Below, piece by piece: positions 42,946 to 56,100 of a DNA stretch of 64,000 nt (position 1 is the stretch's first letter; every line of letters begins with the position of its first letter). The notes beneath the pieces were generated by a model. The model had not been told where the DNA came from and did no database searches. It was given only the letters and a program-made list of their open reading frames with translations. The translations under genes were made by a program, and so were the position numbers. The DNA lies in the NCBI GenBank assembly GCA_031213475.1, contig JARUPZ010000003.1, forward strand, positions 11,971,580 to 12,035,579, in the 5' to 3' direction. The stretch is from Nereocystis luetkeana. Its lineage: Eukaryota; Sar; Phaeophyceae; Laminariales; Laminariaceae.

Positions 42946-43554
42946 AAGATCCGAAAAACAAAAAAAACGAAAATTCGGCTGCCTCAAAATACACGAGACG
43001 GAAAAAGCGCACACAAGATAAAACCAATGTGCAAAACTGAACTAACATGGCCGCGGGTATATCCTCTCAACTATAACATAACAGAGTACCCCCGTTCCCA
43101 CCACTAACCAACTCGTGGCTGCTGACTACAGCGGATGCTGTCTGAAGTGCTGCCTGCACCGTACGAAACGCACGGTAGTCGTGAAAACGAAAGAGGAACA
43201 CACCTGCCTGCTATCTGGAGTGCTGTCAGAGTGAAGACTCGCGGATATGCAGTGAAAAAAGGAGCAATCGAACCTTACTACCACACGAATATCAACGATC
43301 GCCATCTCTTCCTGGACTGTCTGACACAAAAAGGTGCAGCACAGTTATGATACCACGTCCCTGATAATTGCGTAGGTTATTCCCCATGAAGGGTATATAC
43401 CCACTGGTAACTGGTAATGCAATGAGCGGGTCTGAGATGAGCGTCTCGGTATAGTTATAGATTTTCTCTTTTTTCGATTACCTGGTACCAGGTATCTCGT
43501 ACGCGCACCTGATATCATACGTAGATATCATGTACCAGGTACACGTATTATCCG

Positions 43555-43877
43555 GTCGCCCCGGTGGTTCAAGTGGTTAACCTCGAATTCTACTTGTTTG
43601 AGTCCTGGGTTCGAGCCCCAGGTGGGTCGGACTTCGACTTTATTTGCAAAAATAATAAAAAAAAGATTCAATTGTTGAGAGCGCCTTGCAGCGTGGGTAG
43701 GCACAATTCGATGCGAGTCGACGAGGGAAGAAAAGGCTGAAATCTTCTCGCGATAAAAATGAAGGCACGTACCGTAGCAGGAAGGGGGGAGAAGAGCTAT
43801 GTGACCCCGGATCTGAGTGACGAGTTGGAAGGAGAGAGAGAAGAAGATGGGCGAAGATATTAAATGGGATGAGCAAA
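43555..43877 (+). mobile_element. tRNA-derived SINE, copy 7
   Basis: Complete head and body; the A-tail is nearly lost (GATGAGCAAAG). Confidence 0.92.
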
Positions 43878-44471
43878 GATATTTATATACATATTAATAA
43901 TAGTCGTACGTAATCTACTCTTGACTGCTGCTGTATAATGTATCATACCAAAGTTGCTGTTTCATGCGATATGAAAATGCTGTGTTGCATTCGCTGAGTT
44001 TGATCTCGTCCACCGCCAAAATCGCGAGCGGCTTCATCGCTCGCGCCCGAGCCTTGCACGCCTACGATATATGGATATAGCCGCGATCTCACGAACATGG
44101 TACATAGAGTGGAGGTTCTTCTGCTTGACGTTATTCCCGAGTCTGGGTCAAGCAAGGTGTCAAGCAAGGTACGAGCACTATTGATGCTGTTAATGCTATC
44201 AATACTACTAATACTATAATAATCACGAAGTCAGACCCCTTAACGGCCCAATCACTCGAAGTCAATGCGCCAAAAAGTGGTGGGTACATCACATCGTAAT
44301 AAGTACTACCAGGTACTACTGGTATAGAGGAATACTAGACGTATAATAGGTTAGCATACCTGGTGCTCGTATTAATTTTTCATGCTGCCTGTAGTGCCAA
44401 GTGCCATATCCACTCCTATATCATACCATGGGTAGCATTTACATTGGGGGCGAACGTTTGGAAAAAAAGCC

Positions 44472-44570
44472 TTAACCCCTTTAGAACCGCAGTCCCGTTT
44501 TGGGGACAAACTACTTGAAATTTGAGTGGTTTGTCCCGAACTCGGGACTGCGGTTCTAAAAAAGGGTTAA
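44472..44570. mobile_element. MITE family A, copy 6
   Basis: TTAA-CCCCTTTAGAACCGCAG ... AAAGGG-TTAA, with TTAA on both sides. Confidence 0.88.
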
Positions 44571-44608
44571 GAGAAAGGTAACAAAAGCAACAAAAAAAGG
44601 TTAGCTTA

Positions 44609-44956
44609 GGATCATTCTTATCGGAGAGCGTTTTTTCCATAATTTCCACAGCGTATGTATGTGTCAATATACAGGCGTTCTGTCACTAGTCATGAAATTC
44701 TCCAGAAGAAGCAAAAAATCCAGTTCGTTAAATTTCACGTATTTTGAAAAAAAACAGGAAAAACGTACCGGGGGGTCGAAGGGTATAGACACCTGTGACC
44801 ACGGCTTGTCCAGAAGCTCGTTGAGGGTAAAAACCTCCTACGAGTTATACACCGGTACCTAGTAGGCTGGAAAGTAAAAGTGATGATGAAAAAAAAAAAA
44901 ATGCGCGAAAAAAATGTCGAAACTGTTGGACGAAAGCTCTCCGATAAGAGTGACCC
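44609..44956. mobile_element. MITE family C, copy 1
   Basis: TIR GGATCATTCTTATCGGAGAG on the left, CTCTCCGATAAGAGTGACCC on the right, ~350 bp. The interior shares GTTCTGTCACT and GTGAAATTCTCCAGAA with copy 2. Confidence 0.8.
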
Positions 44957-45675
44957 CCACCTCCACCACGTGTTGTCTGTTTTTGTTTTTTGTTCTGATA
45001 TATTACGCGGACGGACGTAGGGTCAATGCACTGAAGGAATAAGGGTTTTCAAGTCGCTCGCACTCGCATTAAAAGTGCGAAAAAAAAAGAAAGTGTGCCA
45101 CCAGTTGCCGACTACGAGTACAAGTCAAGCAAGTCTCCGGGATAAAATAACGCGGGAACAACATAATACGAAAAATGGAACGCTACGTACATTAACAGCA
45201 CTAGTACTACAAAACTACACATAAATCGTTTCTTTATACTACCGATAGTATCAGCACTATTAATACTATTAATAGTAGTATCATAACTACTGACTCTAAT
45301 ACTCGTACTATTGTACATACGTTTCGGACCGAGGGTGGCCGTTCCAGAAGGGACACTACTACTGCTGCTCTGCTGTAGGAAGACTATTTATTATCATCGT
45401 CCATCGTGCCCTTCTTCCAGCGCTCTACACTCTACATACGACATGGTACACTACAACAGCAGCATGATGAACAATTTTGTCCTTTTGTCCTACGTACGAC
45501 ACATACATATGATACAACATTTATAAATGAAAATATATGTACCATGCATACATGGTATGATACAAACGTGTCTCGAGGATCTCCAACAAAAACGTCAGCG
45601 CTGGTGCATGTCCTGTGGCAAATAAATGGTATCATAATACATCATATATACCTACACACACTACCTACCTGTCGA

Positions 45676-45724
45676 CGGGTAGAAAGAACGGTTTAATGTG
45701 AAGAACACACACACACACACACAC
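45676..45724 (+). mobile_element. LINE 3'-terminal scrap
   Basis: GTCGACGGGTAGAAAGAACG through GTGAAGAACACACACAC, only the last ~50 bp of the LINE with its AC tail. Confidence 0.8.
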
Positions 45725-45915
45725 TACCTACCGGCGTACGGGAATTCTATTATTTTATTTTTTGGCGGTTCTGTCCCCTCCACTCATGTGCGATGGAGAA
45801 CTCTGTCACATGTGGTCCACTACTATTAATAATAGCCTGAAAACGATCGCCATCATTTTTTTGTAGGAGATAGATGGTGGCCACAGGCGACGGAGCAAGA
45901 AGGGGATGCTGTTAG

Positions 45916-46155
45916 GTTCATTCTTATCGGAGAGCGTGTTTTCCATAATTTCTAAAGTTTGGAAATAATTGGAGACATGTATCAATCTACGGAGGCGTTC
46001 TGTCACTGTTCGTGAAATTCTCCAGAACCGAAAATATTAAGTTTGTTAACATTCCAATATTTGGAAATAATTGAACAGGAAATTATGGAAGATTGAAAAA
46101 TTGCGCAAAAAAATGTCAAAAATTTGGAAAAAAAGCTCTCCGATAAGAATGACCC
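45916..46155. mobile_element. MITE family C, copy 2
   Basis: TTA-GGTTCATTCTTATCGGAGAG ... CTCTCCGATAAGAATGACCC-TTA, 240 bp, with a possible TTA target duplication. Shorter inside than copy 1. A SINE follows 11 bp away. Confidence 0.8.
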
Positions 46156-46166
46156 TTAGCCAGAAG

Positions 46167-46495
46167 GTCGCCCCGGTGGTTCAAGTGGTTAACCTCGAAT
46201 TCTACTTGTTTGAGTCCTGGGTTCGAGCCCCAGGAGGGTCGGACTTTGACTTTAATTGCAAAAATAAAAAAAAAGGAATTCAATTGTTGAGAGCGCCTTG
46301 CAGCGTGGGTAGGCACAATTCGATGCGAGTCGACGAGGGAAGAAAATGTTGAAATCTTCTCGCGATAAAAAATGAAGGCACGTACCGTAGCGGGGAGGGG
46401 GGAGAAGAGCCTGCTATGTGACCCCGGATCTGAGTTACGAGTTGGAAGGAGAGAGAGAAGAAGATGTGCGAAGATAATAAATGGGATGAAAAAAA
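46167..46495 (+). mobile_element. tRNA-derived SINE, copy 8
   Basis: Complete: GTCGCCCCGGTGGTTCAAGT to a short poly-A. Confidence 0.92.
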
Positions 46496-46765
46496 TATAT
46501 ATATACCAGGTATATATATAATGCAAGAAATAAACGTAAATGAGCGCCCAAATGTTGGAAATATCTCTATTAGGAGTAGAAACGGAGACTCGGTCTCCAA
46601 AGGGATGCGCGGTCGATGGTCAAATGACTACAGGGCAAGCAGCAGCAGATGAGTACGCCCCCCCCCTGACTCCTACCGGATTGTGTTGTTCTTGTATAAA
46701 TATCATTTCCACTTCCTACCTGTTAGAGATACACTCTATCTAGCCACTGAGCTTAACTTCAGCGC

Positions 46766-47085
46766 TGACCGATCGCTCAGTGGTTAGGCTATATACCAGG
46801 TATGTCTAATGAAAGCACAATCCGGGGTCCACTGGCTTCTAAGCCGGGATCTCGGATTGACTCGATCAAGAGTCGCAATCCCTTTGGTCAGCATTGCCCC
46901 GAACAGCAAAGGGGTTGCGACCCTTATTATTGCCTAGAAGTGAGTACCATGAATTTCAGTATACTCCCCCGCAATTTCAACGACTTTATGGAAAAATGGC
47001 AAGCAGGACGTCGGAGAGATTTGAACCCCAGGTTGTAGCCAGCGCTGACGGTTGGTTAGCTCAGTGGTTAGGGCGTATCTCTTAA
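46766..47085. repeat. Duplicated tRNA-like A-box sequence
   Basis: AGCGCTGAC followed by GCTCAGTGGTTAGG occurs at 46766 and again at 47041-47072, the second as GGTTGGTTAGCTCAGTGGTT. GAGATTTGAACCCC just before it resembles an inverted B box. No full tRNA folds here; a SINE remnant is likely. Confidence 0.5.
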
Positions 47086-47278
47086 CACTCTCCGCTTTTG
47101 CGAGACTACTAGGACGTATCTCTTAACACTCTCCGCTTTTGCGAGACTACTAGGACGTATCTCTTAACACTCTTTCGCTTTTGCGAGACTACTAGGACGT
47201 ATCTCTTAACACTCTCCGCTTTTGCGAGACTACTAGGACGTACCATCTCTTAACACTCTCCGCTTTTGCGAGACTAGT
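47074..47278. repeat. Tandem repeat, 41 bp x 5
   Basis: The unit starts GTATCTCTTAACACTCTCCG and ends ACTACTAGGAC. Copy 3 has one extra T and copy 5 a CCA insertion. The first unit continues directly from the tRNA-like sequence, so the array grew from it. Confidence 0.92.
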
Positions 47279-47390
47279 AGTAGTATACGGTATAGGCCCG
47301 CCAACGAGCAACAGTTACGTAATCTGACCAAGCCTTATTAGAGCCTTATTATAACAGCATCCTTGAACAACCTTGAGCATATACTACTAC

Positions 47391-47890
47391 TGCCTGTTAT
47401 TTCCCCTTTGTTATTTTTCCTTGTTACTTTTTCCCTTGGTTCTTTGTCTTACTCTGTTTACAAGCAGTGGTGTTTTTTTCTTATTTTATTTTATTTTTCT
47501 TTCTTTTCTCCAGCTCGTTTTTTTTCAAGTGTTGGCCACCTCGCCTGCGGGGGGGGGGCACGACAGATTGTTTCTCCTAGATTTTCCTTTCATTTTTTTC
47601 TTTTTCTCTTTCGATGTGTCTACCTTGTTTTTGTTTTCTCTTTGATTGTTTCTTTTCGTTTCACTATTTCATAGATTGCGTATGTCGTGCCTGTCGTATC
47701 TAGTATGATGACATGGCTTTGCATTGCCCACTGCAGTGCACACTGCACACGTGGCAACGTAGTATCTCTGTGGCGTAGCTTTGTGACCACAGAACTTGTA
47801 TCTCTTCTAGGATTGAAGAATCGGCACGGACACTGGTTGTGCTGGATGTCGACGGGTAGAAAGAACGGTTTAATGTGAAGAACACACCCA
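47391..47890 (+). mobile_element. LINE 3' UTR and end
   Basis: Matches the 3' parts of the two long LINE copies: CCTGTTATTTCCCCTTTG, the CACCTCGCCTGCGGGGGG run, GTATGTCGTGCCTGTCGTAT and the end GGTTTAATGTGAAGAACACA. Only ~0.5 kb is retained. Confidence 0.88.
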
Positions 47891-48157
47891 CCCACTATAT
47901 ACCAGGTACCCAGGTAGGATTTAGTGCAGCGCTCGCCGCTGAGAACGATTCTTGGTCCAAGTTTCTTAGCGCCCCCCAAATAGTTGAAGCCTATATCAGA
48001 TCCTTTCTCACAAATATTCGTGCGACTATACTGTATGCAGGGGAGGCGTTGGGAGTAGCGTATGTGCCCCCTGCCAACTCCTCTCGTGAATTTGTTGGAC
48101 TGACCGAGGCTCTTCATGCTATTTCTGGTAGTGTTCTTCGTACAACCCCGAATGCAC

Positions 48158-48273
48158 TATTACGGGGGACCATAGTTAATAGGACCTATGGTATACATAA
48201 AAACCTATACCTGGTATATTTTACAATTTTTACTAACAATATTTGGTCCTATTAACTATGGTCCCCCCTTATA
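48158..48273. mobile_element. MITE family B, copy 3
   Basis: C-TA-TTACGGGGGACCATAGTT ... GGTCCCCCCTTA-TA-G. It contains a CCTGGTA gain relative to copies 2 and 4. Confidence 0.87.
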
Positions 48274-48751
48274 GTTGTTTTCATAGTCTATTATACTAAC
48301 CGATACGTCCCGCACTCGTGTGAATCCTTGTCTGTGCCTTGTTTCGGACACGCGCTTTCGGCAACAGCAGGTCAGGTGTGCTATCATAGCGTCACCCCGA
48401 CCCAGCTCACGCTTCCCCCGAACCCCCACCCTTGGCTCCCTCCCGCCTTCCGTCACCGTTACATAGCAACCCCCATGTCAACGCTCCCCTCCCCGCTGGT
48501 TCCCGCTATCTACGCGTGCCCGCTGAATGACCTACCACATCACCGCCTTGGCTCTCGTTGGGCCTGAAGGCAATAACTCCGACCAATTCCAAGCCTATTC
48601 ATTGCTTGCTGCTCGTGATTTAAGTTTAGTTCCACCATTTTCAATTTCTCCGTCACCGCCGCCTCTTTATGTGTCTACAGTAGTTTTACCGCGGAGCAAA
48701 AAGGCACTCCATCCCAAACTGTGCGGACCATTAAAGTGGTCATACGACATC

Positions 48752-48860
48752 ATTACGGGGGACCATATTAAATAGGACCTACGGTACACACAAAAAACCC
48801 ATATATTTCGGTATTTTTACCAACAATATTTGGCCCTGTTAACTATGGTACCCCGTAATA
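48752..48860. mobile_element. MITE family B, copy 4
   Basis: TTACGGGGGACCATATTAAA ... TACCCCGTAA-TA-G. The left TA has become CA. Confidence 0.85.
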
Positions 48861-50149
48861 GTACCCAAACGGTCCTTACATTTCCGCACAGAGTGATATA
48901 CTGTATTCATATTAAGAGTAATATTATACTGCACTGAATGTTCTATCAGCTCCCGCCCCCCATCTACGCGCACAACCAACATCCTTTCCCCTTGCATGTC
49001 TGGCGTTTTTTTACCCACATCCTTCACTTCACCTCGAACACCCTTTCTGGAATGTACCGGGTACTGTATGCTGTAGCCGATGCCGCCACCCGTCCCTTGG
49101 CTTACCCTCTCGCAGACAGATTTGGTAACATTCCTGCCGCTTATCCTCTCCCGGGTTCTGCACCTACAGCTACAGCACACCTACCTGCATGTCTTGTTTC
49201 GCTCTTTGTTATCGCGAACCGCTGACTCTTTTACGATATTCTCTTCTTTTCCGCGCCATCTCCACCCCACCACGGCCGCAATAACGCATTCAGAGTATGC
49301 TTTGAGCCATCAGAGGGCCGCTTCCCCCCTCCTTCTGTGCCTTTCCCTTGACTCTACCCGTCCGACTCGCTCATCTCCGTCGAGATTCAGCTCACAAAGT
49401 TGCAGATTTTTTTACACGTAGTTACGCTATTAACAGGGGTGGCAGGTGGAATGACCGTACTGATGATATGGTGTGTTTCGTGTGTTTTGTGTGTTTCGTG
49501 TGTAAGAGACAGGCCGAGATGGTGCGCATGCCCTTTTTCCCGTTTCTCCTCGTCTTCAGGACATCCCTAGGCCGCCCGTAAGTTTTCTTACCTCCGCCCC
49601 CTTTGTGTCTTAACCAAGGTCGAGACTTTACCACCACCTCGTATAGATCAACCCCTCGGTTCATGCCGACCGCCAAATTCTTTAACGTTTTCGCGCGCAT
49701 TTAATAAACCTCTCAGCCTTCATAGGTATTTGGTGCTGCGATGTTAGGGCTACTTGTTACTGAGGGGAGCCATTCGCGTGTTCGTCCGCTCATGAGGGTG
49801 TGCACGATAGCATTGCGGGTTTCCGAGTATAGCAATATTGGCGCTTCACCCGTGCGACTCTGATCAAAGAAAGGGTGCGACGGAGCGACAGATATGAATG
49901 GATGTAGCTCCAGAGTTTGTATGTCATGGAGATAGTATAACTGGTAGGCGACCATGCCTGCAGTGAAGTGAGAAAAAAAATTCCATGTATTTGTTCTACT
50001 CCTTTTGTCGTTACATACGTATTTGGTAGAAACGGAATACGTGGTACGAGATAAGTCACCGCGCGTGGCCATCATGATCATTATCCCCATGATGATGATC
50101 ATTATAATCCCCCATGATGATCATGACCCCCACGTTTAGTGGTCCCCAA

Positions 50150-53100
50150 TGCTACGCTGGGATAACGTGAGAAAAATAAGAGCGAGTGGTCATTTTTATT
50201 GAATAACGTCGAACAGTCCTAATTGCGGCAGTGCTGCGACAGTGCTGCGGCCTGGTGACTTGGGCACTAGGCGTCGACGTGCCCGAGCTGTGATGGGTAT
50301 GGAATACAAATTCGACACAATTCACGAACAGGCTGGTGCCTTGCCGTGCATAACTCTCAGACACAAGGGATCCTCGCTGGCGTTCATCGAGCCCCACGCT
50401 GCTTGAAGCCAGACGAAGGCCTGCGAGGCCGCGACCAAACATTGGGAACGAGTTACAGTATGGCTTCTAGGTTGCGGGGCGGCTTCGGGCCATGCACTCC
50501 ACTCCCTCCGTTCGGCTCATGGTATGCATACCGTAGGCGTGAGTAGGCCCGTCGGCTACCATGCCGTTTCCCGTCTTGCTTGGCCGCGACAGCTTGATGC
50601 TCTAGAAGCAAAAAGGGAAACTTGCTACCGGTGCCTGCACACCACCCACTGCTCGACACGTTTAAGGACAAATCGTTCACCCCGTACCACTCTATTCCGG
50701 CGGTGCACTCGGGTTCGTCAAAGAGCCACGGATTGCGGGCGGTGAATTTCAGTCCGGTGCGGTACGCGCGTTTTTTACGCCGCATGATGATCATCGCCCT
50801 CACCTTTCATTCCAATGAGGTCAACATAACCCGCTTGACCGTTGCTTTCACCGGCCACCAAATAGGTAGGTGACGAACAAGTTTTCGACACGAAAGTTTT
50901 TGCCGCCAGCCTACGTTTCGCTTTCAGACGTAACCTGTCTCCAGCACAGCCTTCATCTCCTCGTTGAGCGCTTCAGGCGCACAGGTTGGGCTTGTGAGTA
51001 ACGCAGCATGCCTTGTTGCTCTGACACCGTCAGATGTACCCGCCTATAGGTCACTCTCGAACCTAAAAAAAAAGTGCTAGAGTTTTTTCCTTCATCTTAC
51101 CGCGTAGTTGTCGAAAAAAATGTCTCCCTCGCCACCAAGTACCAACTTCGTGCCATCGACGACGACACCGTTCTCCTTGTTTGACGACTACAGTTAGCAG
51201 CTTTACCATTGACCTTCTCCAACGACGACATCCATCCCCATCGTCGCCCACAACCCGACCGGCTGGCGGATGCGGGTGTACCTGGTACGTCCCAGTGTAG
51301 ACTAACCCTTGCTTTCTGCGCTGTTGCAGTCACTCCTCCTTTTCTTTCCAAGCGGGCTTCGCCCACACCCTCATGATGCTAACACGTTTTTTTCTGGTGG
51401 TTGGTACGGATGGTTCTTTCTGCCTGTCAGTGGCTTCGTTGCTGCCTCAAGTACCAAATGCCCCAAGGCTGCTTGTCAAACGATCGGTTGGCCTACTCTC
51501 CACCTGCCACTTCCCTACTATCCTGGCGTGGCGCTCAGCGTCACGTGGTTTGGATGTCGATCGACACTACGCCACTGAGTAGCGCAGACACTATCTTCTT
51601 CGAACTTTATCGACAGTGTGCCAACCTGTGCGCCGCGCCCGATGCTCGACTTTCCGCCACTGCTATAAATACTGCTGCCGCCACTACTACTATCCAATAC
51701 ATCTCTCTACGAGGCTACCGGGTTTCACATCTTGCCGGCAACGAACTGCTCGATTTTTTCCAGCATGTTCTGCCAGCGCGTACCGTATAAGGCTCTCGCC
51801 GTATCACCATCGGTTTGCACCCCCCCCCAAGCCCCAACGACGGCACTCAGCGTGTGACCCATGATATGACCGGGACGCTCATGATGACGGTCAAAGGAGA
51901 GCTTCTGGATTGGGATGTAGAACCTCTTCATGCCGAGTTTCCAAGGTGCCTTCCCGGTTACGCGGTTACGGTACTGACCCCCCCCCTACTAAAGTGCAAA
52001 TGCTCGCCGTTCTGACAATATTTACGCAACCCGAGGTTATGCATTACTAGCACCCCGACAAAGGAGGATACCAAAGCTTGGACCGCGACGAACTGGCCCA
52101 CCGCAGCCTCGCCACCAGCTTTCCCACACCACTGTCCAAAAAGAGCGGGCGCTGACCGCTTCCCGCCTGCACCGCTGCGACTCAGCGATCTTGGACGTCC
52201 TACGCCAACCCCCACCTTTCGATGCGGCCGGTTGAGTAAGGGTGTGTATACCTCTGCTGACCCCGTTCCCAACATTCCCGGACGCAGCTGTGCTCGAGCC
52301 AAAGCTTTCCGTCACTCAGAATAACTGATCAAGGACCTTCGCTGCCCGCACGACGCGCGACACCCCCCATGGCCGATGACTTCAGCATAGCCCCCATGTC
52401 CTTCGCCTTCCGCCGACATGCGCGCCTCTGTCGGCCCATACAAACCCTGTAGGAACCCCGACGAAGTGACCGACACCCCCTATGATCTGCTGACGACACC
52501 ATTACGTATTCCCCCCCCCAAAACGCCTCGAGATTAAAAAGACCATGGTCCTCTGCGGTTTGAGGTCTTTGTTTCGTTCATCGATGTTCATGCACGGAGC
52601 TTACTGGGTAGGCGTCCCCAGACTGTGAACTCGACCTAATATTTAACAATACAATACCTCCAGCGATAGGTGGTCGCTTCTTTCAACATGACACCGAGAG
52701 ACCATCTTCTACCGCGAAATTTATATGGCTGCTGCCCAATGTGATTGTCGCAGTCGAAATACTAACATTTCCGTTCCTCTCTGTTACACCGCCCAGGCTG
52801 TTGAGCAGGGGCCAGTTTTTCCGCCATGGTTTAGTTTCCGACACGAAACATTTTCGTTTTTGGTGGGCACCAAACAATTCCTCTTTAGCGCTCCACTGAT
52901 CTTCAGCCTGGGGATTTCCTCGACATATTTTTCTCTGGTCAGTACTGATCCCGTTCTCCGTTGATTAAAACGCGTCTATGGAGTCCCTACTGCGTCCCGC
53001 CACCTCCAGCGTCCCCGACCTACACGACCGCATTCCTGTAGCCGATGCCGGGCACCCCCTCTGTCTGCACAGCCCCCTCCTCTCTGGCCAAAGGCGTCAT

Positions 53101-56100
53101 ATCATAAACTCACTGTGCGCCTTGACCAGCTTCGATCACCTTCGGAACCGCTTTTCGCGTTCGATCTTCAGGGTTCCGGTTGGTCGCAGCCGTTACTCCA
53201 TGTTCCAGGCGATGTTCTCTGTGAAGTAAATCTCCCATTTTTTTTCTCTTCCTTCACCCAAGACCGAGTTTGGGGACATTGCTCCCTCTCGTCCTTCAAG
53301 GTTTCCGTGCCACCCGTCAGCGCCCCGGTCACTTCTCAGCCATGACGCAATAACCCACCTCAACAGGTTCGCGCCACCCCGAACCCGTTCCTTTCCGCCG
53401 TCTGTACCCAACATGTAACCTCTCTGTACTCCAGGCTCCTGGCTGGTGGTGATCCCAAGGAATATTCGGAAACACCCACGTCGCTGTTAACTAGCTCTGC
53501 CTTCCTCGGCTAGCTCCCTGTCCCTGCGTCGACGAGATATATGACCACAGTAGCTCGGTAAAGGTCACCTACTTCCCTGTTCGATCGGGTGTCTTGGTTC
53601 CACCAGATGGCCATCAGTGAGGACCCCACCCCCGTCAACGCCTTGTACACGCTATGCGGCTGAACGCGATTTTTCGAGAGGTTCGTCATGCCGCAGGGCA
53701 GGGGCGCCGTGCCCAGGTCGTTCTGTATGGTGACCAATGAGGTCATCGAAGGCTCCAAACGCGTTGCGTTCTAGTGTACGTACCTCAACGACGTTAATGT
53801 CGTTGACCCCGACCTCGCTTCCGAATTCGGGAACATCCAAACCTTCTTCCAACGCCTATAGAAGCGCATCCTTCAAATCTTACCTTGCCAAGTCCAACTC
53901 GTTGCCACAATTCGGCGCCACCCACGCAGATTCCTTGGGTGAATTATCTCCCTCTCTGCCATTCACCTCCATGTCGACAAGGTCGCCGCTTTCACCGATA
54001 TACCCAAGTAAAAAAACGTAAAATACCCACACTCTCTCCTTGGCGAGCTTTCCTACAGTAGTACGGAAAATTCCCAGCGAACGCGTCCACTCAAGGAAGG
54101 CGTTAGGTTCGTCTGTATGCCGGCTAGAGAGATGATCGGCAGGCCGCTTGTACATGACCTCGCCACTCCATCGGTTTTTGGGTTTCGATTAGTGGAACTC
54201 CATCGCCGACAACTACCGCCCCCTCTCTTTATACTGCGACTTCAGATGAGAATGGCTTCGGCGTCACGCTCGAGCAGGAGCAACCGAATGTCTCGGTGGC
54301 TACCTGTAGGCTGCCAATTCCACTCGTACACCGATCGCCAGGAATCGCTTTTAGCACTGGCTGGAGTTTGTCTTCGTCCCTGCTAAGCTGTGAAATACCG
54401 TGAAGGCACTGCCAACGGTAACGCCGATTTTCTCTCCCGCTTTCGGCATGCAGCGACCGACCTCGGTCGCTCTGACCCAGCGCTCGATCGCCCTTGATTC
54501 AGCGGCCTCACCAGCCCAGACACTCTGGGTGTCTATACCACACAAGATTGCAGTCATACCCCCTGCGATACCTCCTCGCCGGGTATCAGTTTGAGTACGC
54601 TTGTTCTTCCACCCTACTATCTCACCATTGTTCCACCGCTCCCCCAAACGATTAAGGCTTCGCTGACTGTAGCCGCCACAGACCGGGTATAGACGCTGCC
54701 AATTTGGGTCGTATTCTCTATAACCTGTGTTCGCTCAAGACTCCGTCGCCGAACCGCCAGCCAGCTCCGAGAAGGGCACCATGGACACTGGTGCTCCTCC
54801 TGGCTTGACATATGTTCGGCCCATTGTCTCCGCATCGTCCACCTCTTGCTCCGCGAAGCAAGCCTTCACTCGCCCTTCTTCATGTGTCTTCTCGGACTCG
54901 CCAAACTTCTGCCGGCCCTGCTGGACCCCCCTGGACCACAGCCGATAATGAACTTGGTCACCGGGCACCTGCGGCCGTGTTTCTGAGAACATCTATCCCT
55001 CGCCGCCGCTCATCTACTAGCTGTCTTCTAGTCCTCCACGAGAAATTTATACTTATATATCTTGCTGTGCCCTTCAACACCCTCCGCTGCCCTTACCACC
55101 GACATGGCCACGACGCCCTCAACCGCCTCCCGGAGACTACTGCAATCCACGCATACAATTGAGTAGTTCAACACCCTGCCTTGCGCGGACTGCACGAGCC
55201 ACACTTCGAATAAAAAAAACACGCTGTCGAGCTCGATGACAACCTCCACTTCCACGCCTAAGCGTTGAGTCCTTGGCGCATATCATCCCTTTTGTACCCG
55301 TGAGCAACGCACTGAGCCTTTTTTCTCCGCCACTATCATGTACCTGTATCTGTGATGCCTTCCACCACCGCCGACCAACTTCATGGGTTTCGTCCCGGAG
55401 TCCCATCGCCCACAACCATCCGACTTCTGAGAGTCACTGTGAAAGGTCAGTTCCACTCATCGAAGACGATACCGTTGTCATAGCTCGATTGCTGTCTACA
55501 CTATCGACGCTTTATGACGGCTGCGCCCGCCGCGCGAGCGAACGCCACCGATTGCCCTCTCGTATTCGTATCCCAGTATTGATGCCTCTGTCAATTCTGT
55601 CAACTTGCCATGACACGACTACAATGTCTGCCACTCGGGTATTACGCGGAAGCTCAGCATACGCATGTGTGTTTTTTTCTGACGACTCGGCATGTATTGA
55701 CATGCCCATCCATTGGTGGCTTTCTCTACTACCTCAAGTGCCAAGCGTGCAAGACCATGTGTCGAGAAACCCGCTGACTTGATATTTCCGTGCCGGACTC
55801 CTGCCTCCTACTTCGTGCGGCGACGTGTACATCCTCTTCTTCACTAGCCGCTTCAGCGGCCGTGCCGACATGTACGTCGCGACCGTTGTGGCCCTATTCG
55901 CTGGCCTTGGTACCGTCGACATCGTCATCGACCCCTACACTCTTGTCTGGGAGTACCAGGATGCGCTCATTTTTTACTACGGAATGCAGCTATACATCGA
56001 AATTCCCGCGCCATCGACGAGTGCAATGTCATCAACAAGTTTAGCATCAGCTCTTTCCACCCCAGCACCATCGTCAGCGTCGAGCGCGTCAACCACATGA

